Shown here: in pieces, positions 1 to 11,284 of the stretch
Numbering within the stretch: the first letter of the stretch is position 1
How the letters are laid out: each line of letters opens with the position of its first letter
NCBI GenBank assembly: GCA_038501625.1
Contig: JAZAYU010000015.1
Location: 7,772,991-7,836,990 of the forward strand
Reading direction: 5' to 3'
From: Corbicula japonica
Taxonomy: Eukaryota; Mollusca; Bivalvia; Venerida; Cyrenidae
DNA: 64,000 bases
Notes under the pieces: generated by a model
Seen by the model: the letters and a program-made list of their open reading frames with translations, nothing else
Told to the model about the DNA's origin: nothing
Database searches by the model: none
Translations under genes and position numbers: made by a program

Positions 1-148
1 CTGTTTACAATCTGCTATTTCTTTCTAAAAACATAATACCACCAAATATTACTTGACACAGACAAAAAAACTGGTAGCTTATAATAGTACTGACATGTTT
101 TTCCAGTAGTTTTATCAAAATAATCAAATACCCTTTGAATATTTAACA

Positions 149-357
149 TGTAACTCCATGGGATATGGCTGTTATCCCACGTGTAAACAGTGTAGATCCA
201 GATCAGCAGCAAATTCATGCTATCTGATCATAACCTACACTGCTTGCTTCTGACCTACTAACAAGAAGCTAACATTGTAGATCCAGATCAGACAGCATGG
301 ATGTGCCAGCTGATCTGGATTTACACTGGTGTCATACACAATAAAACCCATATACTG
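149..357. mobile_element. Divergent palindromic element A
   Basis: gtgtagatccagatcagcag and agctgatctggatttacact arms, without CCC...GGG ends. Same copy as 16263-16470. Confidence 0.7.
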
Positions 358-403
358 TAAAACTCTGTTTAAACCCCCAACATTTTCAGAAAGGGGGGAA
401 TAT

Positions 404-1330
404 ATAGAGGATACAACATTCATGAGTGATCATTTTATACTGAAATTATTAAACGAGTCATCTAAATCGATATAAAACGAGGCTTGTTTTATATCGATTT
501 AGATGACGAGTTTAATAATTTCAGTATAAAATGAACACGAATGATGTATTCTATTTATCACATACACAGAAAATCAAGCAAAATCCATGAATTGTCCCTC
601 TCTATCGCCTAGTAGAGCGAAATCAAAACGTGTGTAATTAGGTCGTATCGGGTGATACATAAGCTAGTCCCCAAAGAATTTATCCTACCGTTTACCCATT
701 TGCCAAAATAAGTAAATATAAAAAAATAAAATTAACTGCGCTAGATTCTATATAGTAAAAGAATCTACCAGTTATAGGCTTCTGAAGTTGTGTTTTATTA
801 AATAAATCGATCTACTGTATGACGTCATTTGTGTAATCTTTCGAAGCGGCAATTGACAACATTGAAATTTGCTGGATATAAACTCATAATTTGGATAGAA
901 AATGTGGTTCTGGTGTTTTTATTTTGTTTCGGGGATGTTGTAATATCATACCGACGATGTCCTGAAAACGATGTCAGCGTCTGAGTCATTTTGTTTTCGA
1001 TTTAAACGAAATGAAAATGGCTTTGTTGCTGTTGTTGAATTTCATCATGGACTTTCCTACTGCTATCTTACGGAGTAAACAAGATGTCAGAAAGTTATAT
1101 TTTCCGTGGATATTATCAATATAAGGGATGCTTAAGTTCCTTATAAAAGTTGATTGCTTGCCTTAAGTGGTCAGATGGCAAAAGTAGGCTAAGTCATTTT
1201 CATAAATTTGTTTTGATCGCTGATAACGCGGATGAATAGTGATTCGGCTGCGATATATAACTAGTTATATATCGAAAATATATAACGGGTGTTATTACAC
1301 TCCCACACCAGAAGGTATGTGATAAATTAT
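404..1330 (+). mobile_element. 0.9-kb element C, copy 1 (5' hairpin)
   Basis: Begins agaggatacaacattcatga and ends gtatgtgataaat. It is absent at the matching site in duplication copy B, so it is a bona fide insertion. A near-perfect hairpin of about 100 bp occupies 432-533 (tcattttatactgaaattat and its complement). No coding capacity was seen. Contains a TGACGTCA site at about 820. Confidence 0.85.
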
Positions 1331-1588
1331 TTATATTAATTAATTTTATTTTAATATTAGATTCTGAAAGATATTGAATAATAAATATAGATTAACTCAT
1401 ATAACATGGTGGGCATTTATTAGAGGAGGTGTGTTTATTGGGAATTTTACGGTACATGGAGTAAAGGGTTAAATAGGTTTTGTCAGGTTTAGACCAACAT
1501 GTTTAGGGAAGAAAGCACGGGTACCCCATTGTGTACCCAGCTTACATACTGAAGATCATAAAATTGTGCATGAAAACATGTGACCAGT

Positions 1589-1734
1589 GCCCAAGGTTAT
1601 AAAGCTGAGCATGGAAACCGGTCTCAAATCTCAAAGATCTGATTGGCTGAAATGGCAACTGGTCGCCATTTCAGCCAATCAGATGCTTGAGATCTGAGAC
1701 TGGTTTCAAATCTCAGTCTTTTAATCTTCAGCCC
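1589..1734. mobile_element. Foldback element B (CCAAT-containing)
   Basis: A long palindrome: cccaaggttataaagctgag to tttaatcttcagccc, with centre aactggtcgccatttcagcc. Each arm carries gattggctgaaatgg, so paired CCAAT boxes face each other. Absent from duplication copy B. Confidence 0.85.
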
Positions 1735-2346
1735 AGATAAAATAATGGCCTTATAACAACCTTAGAAGTTGGTTTTTGCAAAGACAGGCTCAATTTTGTA
1801 CATCCAGATGTACACTAACAACAATTCAGTATCTAAATTTAAACAAACAATAGACTTCTACCCAGTGACATTATTAATAACTGGAAGCCAGTAACAAGGA
1901 TTATATATTTTTCTAGAATTCAAAACAACTCTGTGCCTGTTAATTTTTATGATTTTTAAACATTTTTAATCTTTAAATTAAATAAAACAGTAGATCTAAT
2001 TAGAATCAAACTGTCAGAAATTTTCACAGCTTTTAAAACAAATTATGATCAAATTGTTAAACTTTGTGTTCTCTACAAATATAATCAAAACCAACAAATG
2101 AAACAATGCTATTAATTCTGAAATGAATTTTCTCATTTTTCGAAATAGAAAAATTGCTTTTTGACCAAAGCATAAATGATCAACAATTCAACAAAAGATT
2201 ATGAACACTTTTGATAAACAATCAACAAATTATACACCACTCTAAATAAGAAAATAGAAGAAAAATCTGATGCAATTTGTTTAAAAAATCTAGCTTTCAT
2301 TTTTGATAAATGTCGGTGGATATTTCTGGCTTTGCCAAGAATACTG

Positions 2347-2577
2347 AACCCTTTCCTCCATAGATACACCTTTATTGCGTGAGCAAACAGTGTAGATCCA
2401 GATACATCAATGCCGTCTGATCAGGATCTGCACCGTTTGCTTTTCAATTTGTTAGGCTATTTCACATTAAAATTCGACCAGTGAAGATCCTGATCAGAAT
2501 GCACGGATATGCCGGCTGATCTGGATCTACACTGGTCGCACATGCGTAAAAATGTTTACCTACGGAGGAAAGTGTTT
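2347..2577. mobile_element. Palindromic element A
   Basis: accctttcctccatagatac ... ctacggaggaaagtgttt; shared with copy B (17407-17632), so older than the duplication. Confidence 0.9.
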
Positions 2578-2616
2578 ATAAAGGCAAAGTAATTTGTTTC
2601 AGAAGACATTATCCCT

Positions 2617-2845
2617 TTACTTCATGGAATATGGTTGTTATCCCACGGTTGAACAGTGTAGATCAACATTAACTGGCACATCCTTGCCAACTGATCAGGA
2701 TCTGTACTGTTGACTTTAATTTGGTAAGTTATTCTGACCAAGAGGCAAAATGTGTAGATGGCAAAGATGTGTCAGCTGATCTAGATCTACACTGCTTGCA
2801 CCAATGATAAAACCTGTATATATTGAGAAAATGGTTATTCAAGCA
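2617..2845. mobile_element. Divergent palindromic element A
   Basis: Ends cttcatggaatatgg and atattgagaaaatgg; orthologous to 17676-17908. Confidence 0.7.
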
Positions 2846-2890
2846 TTTAACTGAAAATGATGAACAATGCAAACTCAGTTAAACATGGCA

Positions 2891-3030
2891 TCAAGATTAT
2901 AAAAATGAGGATGGAAACCAGTCTAAATCTCAAGGATCTGATTGGCTTAAATGGCGACTGGTCACCATTTCAGCCAATCAGATACTTGTGATTTGAGACT
3001 GGTTTCAAATCTCAGTTAAATAACCTTCAA
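2891..3030. mobile_element. Foldback element B, intact in copy A
   Basis: tcaagattataaaaatgagg ... ctcagttaaataacctt with both arms. The equivalent in copy B (17964-18007) keeps only the outer ends. Confidence 0.8.
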
Positions 3031-3359
3031 AGAAAATATGGCAATTGAAATGTGGATGATTTTGTCACTTTTCTTTTTACAGCTTCACAATAAAGAATTC
3101 TGACACTTAAAACAAAAATAAACTATATAGACTATTTAATAGTTTAAAGAATACTAAAACAGATACCAGAAATTGGTTCTTTGTTAAAACTTACATTACT
3201 TACAAGACTTCAGCTTTACAAAAATTTTAACTACATAAAGGTTTTGTTTAATAGGTATGCATATTACTTTTTAGCAAGAAATGGATATTTTTACTTTGCA
3301 TTTTTCTTGTTTGGGTGTGTCTGTTATATGTTTTATGATGTTATGAAAATAAAATGTAT

Positions 3360-4130
3360 TTATTGATTTAAAGTACATGTACATTTGACAGTAAATTGAA
3401 GATTTTGTTAATAAAACAGTTGAATGTCATTTTCGTTCTTGTTTGCAAATATAAGTTGGGTGTGATACGGGAAAAATATAGGCTTAAGAGAACTGTAGTG
3501 CCAAGTTTGGTAAATTTCAGCAAATAAACGGGCAATCTGTATCACGAGACGCAACTAAAATCACTCAAAACACAAGATATCCCTGTTGTTGTTTGTTTGT
3601 TTTTTTAATAAACAACATTTCTCTATATTACGTATTAAGGATATTAACCAAACTTGGCACTATAGCTAGATATTATGTTCTGCGGATATTTGGGCAAGAA
3701 AAGGACCCCTAAGCAGGTGTCTATAGGAAAAAGTGTCTTCTATGGTATGTGACGTTTTAGTTATAACTATAGTTGTTTGAATAAAAATTGTCTTTTAATG
3801 TTTCAGAAATCAGCAGCAGATTGAAATTGGAGGTTAAATATTGATGACAATGTTTTTTAACAGGAGTGCAGTGCTCTATCTGATCAAAATCGGTCCAGAA
3901 ATTACTGAGAAATTAGCAAAAACCTATCTGAAGGAAGTGATTTTGCATGCATGACATTCTAAAAGTCACACGTATAGCCACCCTGTAACAAAAAGTTTGT
4001 TGTAATACACATGTTGACTGTTGTCATTTGACCACAAAATGCATATTATGCAACATAATCAGACCAAGTAGAAAACATTATAACATCATTCATCCAAAGA
4101 TACATTTTTCCTGTTGTACCTTAGAGTAAC
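3360..4130. other. Unassigned intergenic DNA
   Basis: No recognisable gene or element; AT-rich. Confidence 0.5.
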
Positions 4131-4290
4131 ACAGTCAAACCTGTGTTGAGCAACCACTGAAGGAAGTGACAAAACATGGCAGCTTAACACAGGTGGCTGT
4201 TTAAGACAGGTAAAAATTAGAACAAAATGTCAGTTCAGGACATATTCAAACATTTGGTTGCTGAATGCAGGTAGCTGCTAAGGCTGGTTC
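4130..4290 (-). repeat. Dispersed repeat shared with 57560-57735
   Basis: acagtcaaacctgtgttgag, gtggctgtttaagacaggta and tgtcagttcaggacatattc match the 57.6-kb insert on the opposite strand. A similar phrase (aagtggtcttaatagtgggg) at 9195-9365 suggests a related, diverged repeat. Confidence 0.6.
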
Positions 4291-5061
4291 AAATGTACTT
4301 TAAAAACCGAAATGTTTTCTATATGGGACTGTGTGGGTTACACTTCGTCACATACTGTAATTGTTTTTGTTATCCCTTTTGTTAAGGGGCTCACAGGGAC
4401 TTGGGGGCGTTCATTAGGGTCAGCTGGTACCAGTTGGAAAGCAGCAGCTGGATGGAGGGGAATTAGGCATTTGCCCCAAAGTCTAATCTTGCCCGATTCG
4501 GTTCCAACAGATCCCTGAATCCACTCGGCTTATTATCAAAGCGCTAACACAGTTACGAGTTTAATGACTTTTAATTTGTATCATTCACTTTCAGTAAGAA
4601 CATTTGCAAACTTCAGTTTATAGTAATCACTTCAAATAGCAATATAAGAATTTAGTTCAGAGTTCATTAAGTCCCACACATAATACTTAGAACATCTAAA
4701 AACTTGAAGATGAAATCATACTTTAATGTTCATGTCAAAAGCTAAACAATACTGAATACTTTGAAAACCAAATCAAGTCTGAATATTTCTTCCAAAACAA
4801 TGTTTTCAGTTTCTAAATGTAAAATTCTTGCAACAGTTTGTAACCAAGAAATTCTAAAAGTAATTATTAATTTAACCAATAGCAAAGTATATTACAAAAA
4901 TGTGAAACCTTTAACTTTATCTTTAAAAAAGGTGAAATATGCATATCAGGAATCGTCACATCCAGAAAAAAACAGCCTCCCCACACAGTCAAGAAGAAGA
5001 GAGGGAGAGAGCATGGTTAATAAAATGATCAGTTTCAAAAGAGACACCACTAACAATTAAC

Positions 5062-5250
5062 AAAAATGAGAACCAGAGGGGTTACCGCCTTGGAACGGTC
5101 AGTGGCAAATCAAATGCCACTGGGAGTTTAAACCAGGTTATAGGGTGCACCAACCTCACACTTGCCCCAAAAGGTTCTCATATCACAAAACAAATACAAG
5201 TTGTCTTGGTGAAACCACTCCAACCCACTTATCGGCTCAACAATGTTGCA
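5062..5250 (-). mobile_element. Conserved non-coding tail next to the RT fragment
   Basis: Contains motifs gttaccgccttggaacggtc, aatgccactgggagtttaaa and caacctcacacttgcccc. I associate these with repeats accompanying the RT type at 5569-6051. They probably belong to the same decayed element (about 5.06-6.25 kb). This is recalled, not computed. Confidence 0.45.
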
Positions 5251-5568
5251 TGCAAAAGCACACAAACATATAAAACATAAGAATCTAATAGCATTGCAAA
5301 GCCAAAGGGCGGGTACTCAATGATCTTACCGAGACCAGAGCTCATGGAGTAAAATCAGCAAGAACACGATGACAGGAATAAAAGAAACAAATCGAGCTTC
5401 TAAGTTCTTTTAAGATAAGATTTCCCCATAAACCTTCATAAACTCTTAAACCCCTGCCACCGTCGTGCAACAAAAGAGGTAAGCATAATGATCAACTGTA
5501 GAAGGGTTAATCACCAGGCATGCAGAGCGCTGTGAAATATCATGTTGGTAACCTTTCTTTTTAAATAT

Positions 5569-6051
5569 TCATATGTTTTTTACGAATAACCCGGAGAAAT
5601 AAACGTTGCCCTTTATCTTCTTAAGTTTGTAAATTAAATCTCCATTAAAAGCTGGCTGCGAAATACGTTGTTGCAATAGTGATTTTAAACTGCACCTGTA
5701 TGTATGAATTAGATCCGGGTTTCGACGATAAAACTTGCAAAATGTTTTCCTTAATTTGTGATACCGATAACCTTGTTTTAAAAGCTTTTCTGTAATGCAA
5801 AGATTACGTTCATTGGAATAATTAACATCGTTGCAAGCTCTTGAAAAGCGAACAAGCTGTGAAATATAAACCCCGTAAGATGTTGCCCTGGGAACATCGC
5901 CGTCTAAAAACGGAAAATTTACTATGTTGAAATTAAAATCATCTCCTTTATCATAAATTTTAGTAGTGACGTAACCATTTTCAATTGACAGATTTAGATC
6001 GAGAAAGTTTGCTTGCTTTTCTGAAGTGTTCGCTTTATTAAGTTGTAGTTC
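5569..6051 (-). pseudogene. Reverse-transcriptase C-terminal fragment, ATG-less open frame
   Basis: An open frame of about 160 codons without an ATG. It begins ELQLNKANTSEKQANFLDL and contains IYDKGDDFNFNIVNFPFLDG, VPRATSYGVYISQLVRFSRA, GYRYHKLRKTFCKFYRR and FNGDLIYKLKKIKGN, ending TGA at 5569. I recognise this pattern from RT-containing elements common in molluscs and corals; subclass (Penelope-like or other) is uncertain. A stop precedes ELQ, and upstream sequence is decayed. Confidence 0.7.
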
Positions 6052-6604
6052 TTAAGTTCTTTAAGAGCATATTAGCTTCTGCATTAGGGCTTAACACCAA
6101 ATCAACAAAAATATTAAATGTGCTTACTTAAACAATAACAAGGTCCAAGCTGCTAAAATCTAAATCTGCTTTTAAGCTACCCTTTCTTTGTTTTTGGTGA
6201 TGAAAAGAACACATTCCAGATCCCGACAAACTTGAGAATATTTTAAGTAACATATGTCAGTACAATAGAAATGCACAAAATAAACAAATTATCTGAATGC
6301 AACTTGTGTTACTAAAATATAGAATTTACATTCATTATTATTACTTTAATGTTGCAGTTTTTTATTATAAATCGTACACACACCAGGAGAATCGGGCTGA
6401 ATGGAAACACCTCGAAAGTAATAATGGTTTGGAAAGGGTGTGACGGACGCTGTTTCAAAGTTAAAACAAAACATGTGCTTTTGATTATAAACATCAAATA
6501 CTCAAGGAATCCATTGTAAATCTTGTAGAACGCCAAATCAAGAACATTCAATAACTGATACAGTCTTGACGATGACATTACTGTTTTTTCAACTGGACAT
6601 AATT

Positions 6605-6790
6605 AGTAGATTACTTTAGAGTTAATCTCTAAACGTGTATTTCATTCGAATTTTGTCCAACAATGAGTGTTGATACATGTACAATATAACGATTACGTTA
6701 ATGTTTTATCAGTCTGCAGGTTACTTTGGAGTTAATCTGTACACGAATATTTCATTCGAATATTGTCCCACAATGAGTGTGGATAATTTT
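6605..6790 (-). repeat. Duplicated 3' end of the TRIM-like gene
   Basis: About 70 bp covering the last propeller strand (minus-strand STLIVGQYSNEIFVYRL) at 6717-6785 is repeated at about 6607-6676 with divergence (STLIVGQNSNEIHV then stop). This is a short tandem duplication about 110 bp apart at the gene's 3' boundary. Confidence 0.75.
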
Positions 6791-8038
6791 TTGTTATAAG
6801 CCAGAGCCCAAATATTCTTCAGATTGTCTCCAGTACCAAGCAGGGTTCCTACTTTCTTTCCTTGTTTGTCAACCTGTATGACGTTTTTCGAAGTGTATCC
6901 GCTCACCAGAGTAATACCACCGGGCAGCACAAAAAGACCAGTTGCGTTTTGTAGCTCGGAGTCGGAAAATACCCAGTGTAGAGACATTGACTTGTCCATG
7001 GCAAGAAGTCATTTACAGTAATCGGATATGAATATGGTGTTGTTATCGTCACTGTAAGCTATATGTCTTGCCACTGAAAACATTGGTTTACCTGTGCCAT
7101 CATTTACGTACGATCTGATAGTGTTTCCTTTCTTATCATAAACCTTCACTCGAAGGCCATGATTGCTCACGAACAGTTCTCCTGTAGTTTCATTGAAAGC
7201 CACACCGAAGCAATCATGGTCTGTACTAAACGATCTGGTCGGTGTCAGAGTCCCTGCTACCGATACAAACTGAGACCCAACATTGCAAACAGAGTAGGAA
7301 ATACCGTCCATTTGAAGCTGACCAACAACTTTGAAGTCAGTCATGTTCAGTCTCTTTAGATAGTAAGTGCTATCGAATACCAACAGCGCTGTATCGTCAA
7401 ATACACAGAGGGCAGAAACCTAGCAATCACTTTCATTCACTTTACACTTGCCAGACAGCTGCGCACCGTATTCTCTCACTTCTACTGATGTGTCTTTACT
7501 TTGTTCATCATGTATTCGTATTGTGCCGAGAGAGTTCAGTGCTCCAACTAGTTGCTGAATCTCGTCATTGGTATGGAAGCTCAAACACAAGTTTCGTTTT
7601 GACTTCGACATGTCAGATAAGACCTTTTGACCATCCTTTATAACGTTCTTTCATGCCTTTACGTTAACAAACAGTTCCACATCGTTGCCATGTTTCAGTT
7701 TTTCTTCACCTGATGTCATCAACGTTATTATTTTCTCTAAATTGCTAATCTGTTCCTCTAGAAATTTTCCAATGTCATCATGTTTTGCTTGAAGTTCTGC
7801 TCTCGCATTCTGTGCCATCTCGCTTATTTTCTTCTTTAGATCTTCCTCTGTCTTTGTGATTTGTTTCGAGAGAGTTTCCTTGTCCAGTTCAAGACTTGAT
7901 AGACTGCCCCGCAGTATGGTTTTCTCTTCCTTTAGCTTAGACAGAACTTTACCCAGACCGTCTTTGATGTCTCTGTACTCCTGGCTTTCCTTTATTCCCT
8001 TGGAAACGTCCGGAAGATACTCGACCTTGACACACATC
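6721..8038 (-). pseudogene. TRIM-like gene, exon 2 (coiled coil and NHL-like propeller) with three in-frame stops
   Basis: From an acceptor at 8039-8040 the frame gives RMCVKVEYLPDVSKG. A heptad-rich coiled coil follows (LGKVLSKLKEEKTILRGSL, KTEEDLKKKISEMA), then a linker and beta-propeller-like repeats (FGVAFNETTGELFVSNHG, ATGLFVLPGGITLVSGY, NEIFVYRL). One reading frame is kept over 1.3 kb, without indels, but is interrupted by TGA at 7651-7653, TAG at 7420-7422 and TGA at 7009-7011. The natural stop is TAA at 6721. A recent pseudogene is the simplest reading; assembly error or recoding are alternatives. Confidence 0.8.
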
Positions 8039-8546
8039 CTTTAAAATAGCAAAACATTAAATTAAAATTATGTCTCACTTGTTTTCCAATACTTGCGAAT
8101 AATATAGAAAACATTGAAATGTTTAACGAATTGTACGTTTTATGAATACATAAGCATATCCACTTGATGCAACGTCCGATGATGCAACGCGAAAACACGA
8201 ACAGGATAACCCGACACCACGATCAATAAACGCGATATCAAGATAGTATGATGATAATGCGAGTGTATTCATGTTTTATACGTTATAATATCGCATTATC
8301 TTGACATAGTAATGAAACAAATATCTGGTCTAAACGGTCCTTTATCATAGGAAATGTTGTCGAAATTATATTATTAAACGAGGTACTAGTATATTTACAC
8401 ACAATTTATAGCTATTCACAAATAATATTAAAAACATAAATTATATTAATAATAATTTACCTGTGTTTGACAGCTGCACAGGCAGTGTAGAACTATTAGC
8501 ATATAATTTCTCAATATAAACTTAAATCTTAAAGAGCATAACTTAC

Positions 8547-8881
8547 CTGTGTTTGACAGCTATACAGGCACTACAGCAAACAGTGTCATGATCCGCACAG
8601 AACATGTCAAACAACTTGCCATGGTGTACCACACACCGCTCCGTGGGTAGTGCCGTCCTGGTACTTCCTGTGTTAAGTCCAGACTTGTCCACAATCTGAT
8701 GTTCCCTCGAAGAAGGGATCCTGTTGTGTGTTTTAAGGCACTGTTCACAGTAGTACATGTCACAATCCATGCAGTATTTCTTGCCCTCCTTGGATACACC
8801 ATCTTCATAACAAGGAGAACACCACGTATCAAACCCTTCTTCTGATCCATGCGTTATTGACTGGGTGAATCCGCTCGCCAT
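8547..8881 (-). pseudogene. TRIM-like gene, exon 1 (two B-box zinc fingers)
   Basis: Starts at ATG (MASGFTQS); an upstream in-frame ATG at 8902 is less likely by family. Residues 20-65 form a B-box-like CxxC...CxxC...H pattern (WCSPCYEDG, YCMDCDMYYCEQCLKTHN). Residues 85-110 form a second B-box (ERCVVHHGKLFDMFCADHD, CCSACIAVKH). No RING is visible. Donor AG|GTAAGT joins to exon 2 at 8038 in frame. The exon itself is intact; the gene is broken in exon 2. B-box/coiled-coil/propeller genes of this layout are numerous in bivalves. Confidence 0.85.
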
Positions 8882-9190
8882 TTTGTGCGTGTATATTTTC
8901 AAATTAAGTTATCTGTGTTCTATTTAAACGAGTACTTTTGTACATTTTATTATACTTCCTTTGTTAAGTGTTTTCTGAAAACAAACTGCACTGGTTTAAG
9001 TAGCTGTACAATAAGATAGTCATCCATGCGTTATTGACTGGGTGAATCCGCTCGCCATTTTGTAAGCGTATATTTTCAAACTGGGTTATCGATGTAGTAA
9101 TAAAACGAATAGTTTAGTCCATTTTATTTCACTTCCTTGTTAAGCGTTTTCTGAAAATGAACTGCACTGATTTTCGGACAACTGTATAAT
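8850..9190 (-). repeat. Duplicated 5' end of the TRIM-like gene
   Basis: The start of exon 1 and its upstream flank (tgcgttattgactgggtgaa) at about 8849-8990 is repeated at about 9025-9190, including an ATGGCGAGCGGATTC-like start. A further short partial copy of the exon 1 donor end (ctgtgtttgacagct) lies at 8461-8490. Confidence 0.8.
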
Positions 9191-9780
9191 TTGATACAGT
9201 GAAGTATTGACCACCTTTGGGACTAGGATAAAGTGGTCTTAATAGTGGGGTAGTCTTTATTTCGGGGTAGATAATATTGCAAAACTGCAAAATTGGAAAC
9301 CTAGTGGTCTTATTAGGGAGGTGGTTTTGATTTCGGGGTGGTCTTAAGGAAGGGTTTTAATGTACTAGTAATCGTAAAAAGAACTTGGCAAAAAAACCTG
9401 GCAGAAATATATTAAATATCTGAAGTTTAAATCTCATTAAGCAACTATTAAATCAAGAATTTAAAAAACCGTACGGTAAACTATGTTTTATAAGATTTAT
9501 AAGATTTGACAGCTGGTATTTTGGACAGAAAACGCATTTTGTTGAATATAATTTCAAAATCGCGAAAATAGTAAAACATCACTAGTTTATCAAAATGTGA
9601 AATTAATTTTAAGTGTGTGTACCTTTAAGTTTTTGATCCAGACTGTAGAATATACATGTATTTGTTAGACATGCTCCACTTAATGAATTTTACACATAAG
9701 TTTGTTAAGATTAATTTGACTAATTATGTTTTCCTCACAAGTGGTACGTTACGCTCTTATAAATATGATACTCTCTGGAC
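8900..9780. other. TRIM-like gene 5' flank
   Basis: Holds the duplicated exon 1 start and the gtggtcttaatagtgggg repeat; otherwise nothing recognised. Confidence 0.5.
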
Positions 9781-10129
9781 TGCACTGATGTGCTCTTTAC
9801 GGTACGGGTTCGCTCCCCAATAGAGTCAATATCATCTGGTGTGAATTCGGTTGAAAATAAATGCATAAGAACAAAAATCTATCAGATTTTGAGATCTGGT
9901 ATACTGGCTCCCAGGAATATAAATGACCTGCTCTCGAAACTGAAAAGTATAAAAAGATTGAATCAGATTAAATCAGTTACTTGCCGAAAAGTCTCACGGC
10001 TAATGTCTGCTGAACTCGGGATTTGAAACGTTAATACTCTTTGAATCTCTGAACTTTAAAGATGTACAAGTAAAAAATCTATTGCAATCGGAGTGGAAAA
10101 TCTGGATTTACACATGACTGATGCTGTGT

Positions 10130-10960
10130 TTATATTATAATGCTCACTTAATTCAATATATGATGCTCTTAGAGATGAAATCCGATGCTTACTCAGCTGA
10201 AAATCAGTTGCACTTGTAATTGCAAATCAAGGGCTCAGTGCAAGACTATTGTAACTCCTTCTTTAGTGCAATGTAGTTACAATAGTCTTGCATTGAACCC
10301 TCGAAATATGATGGTCTCCAAGTTGACATTCGATTATTCAATAGGTTGGTAATCTTACGCACAGAAGATTCATCTGAAGAAACAGCTCTTGAAAAAGATG
10401 AAAAGGAAAATCAGAAAGCCATCGAACACGACAAATAGGAAAATAATACAGCCTTGGTTTGATTTAGCCTGTTCGTGCACAGTAATGGAAAGGCATATTA
10501 CTTGATGTGATGGTCTTTGGGTAAAAAAATCTGTTGTTCTCAGAGTTAAATCTTTTATGTTCTCTGAGCTGAAAATCTGAAGCTGTCCGAGAGGGAACTT
10601 GATTGAGAGGTAACTTCACTGAGAGGGAACTTGATTGATCTCTAGTTAGAATTCTGATGCCCTCTGAACTTACAATCTGAACCGCTGTCTCAGTAAAACA
10701 ATCTAACCCTACCTCACAGTTAAACACCTAATTGAATGCTCTCTATTGAAAATTCGGTGTTTTCTGAATTCCTGATATGCATATTTCACTTTTTTTGAAA
10801 ATCTGATGTTCTGAAGAGTTGAAATTGATTTCCTCTAAAATTGAAAAATTGATGCTCCAAGTTTAAAATACCATGTCCATTTAGTTGAAAATCCGATGCG
10901 GTCGAGAGAGAACAATCGGGTACCCTTAAAGTCGAAAACAAATTCTTTCCAACTTAAAAA
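10130..10960 (-). repeat. Degenerate short-period repeat field
   Basis: Many loose copies of ctgaaaatctgatgctctct (for example 10190, 10570, 10660, 10795 and 10880), with aggagggaacttgattga variants near 10590-10640. The period is irregular (about 30-45 bp); no gene recognised. Confidence 0.5.
10229..10290. repeat. GCAAGACTATTGTAACT hairpin, copy 1
   Basis: Inverted arms tgcaagactattgtaact and agttacaatagtcttgca surround ccttctttagtgcaatgt. A related copy is at 46889. Confidence 0.75.
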
Positions 10961-11284
10961 TCAGATCCCCCGTTTTTAAACTTCTCCAAACGTAATTTAA
11001 CTGCATGTAATAAAAATACCTTTTACAGCTTTTTGCAATACTCATGTCCGTAGTGCAAGGGCGAGCATTTGGCAAGATCCAGAGCTGAACTCTATCTTTC
11101 TTTCTATACTGCCTCACTGCTCTAATTGTGTATTATGGGCGCACGCCGATGTTAGTAAAAGTAAAACTGGAAAAAAAGATTTCCAGGCATAGAAAGGATC
11201 GAAAACAAAGGGTAGTTGTTAAAATGTTAAAAATATAAGTGAGATAAATGACGGTTAAAAACAACAGATGTGTTTTATATTGAT

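Larger units (their letters stand above)
1..3240 (+). repeat. Segmental duplication, copy A
   Basis: Collinear with 15783-18232 (copy B), which lacks the 404-1330 element. Shared anchors include ctgtttacaatctgctattt (1 and 15787), agacaggctcaattttgtac (about 1781 and 16843) and aatgtcggtggatatttctg (about 2309 and 17367). Extends left beyond the window. Confidence 0.93.

Noticed and set aside
4761..5060. 99-codon plus-strand open frame
   Set aside because: Lysine/serine-rich composition typical of AT-rich noncoding DNA; no domain and no splice context.
6312..6578. 88-codon minus-strand open frame downstream of the TRIM-like gene
   Set aside because: No recognisable domain; lies beyond the gene's natural stop.
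9790..10026. 78-codon plus-strand open frame
   Set aside because: No domain or neighbouring exon; starts in unassigned repeat-rich sequence.
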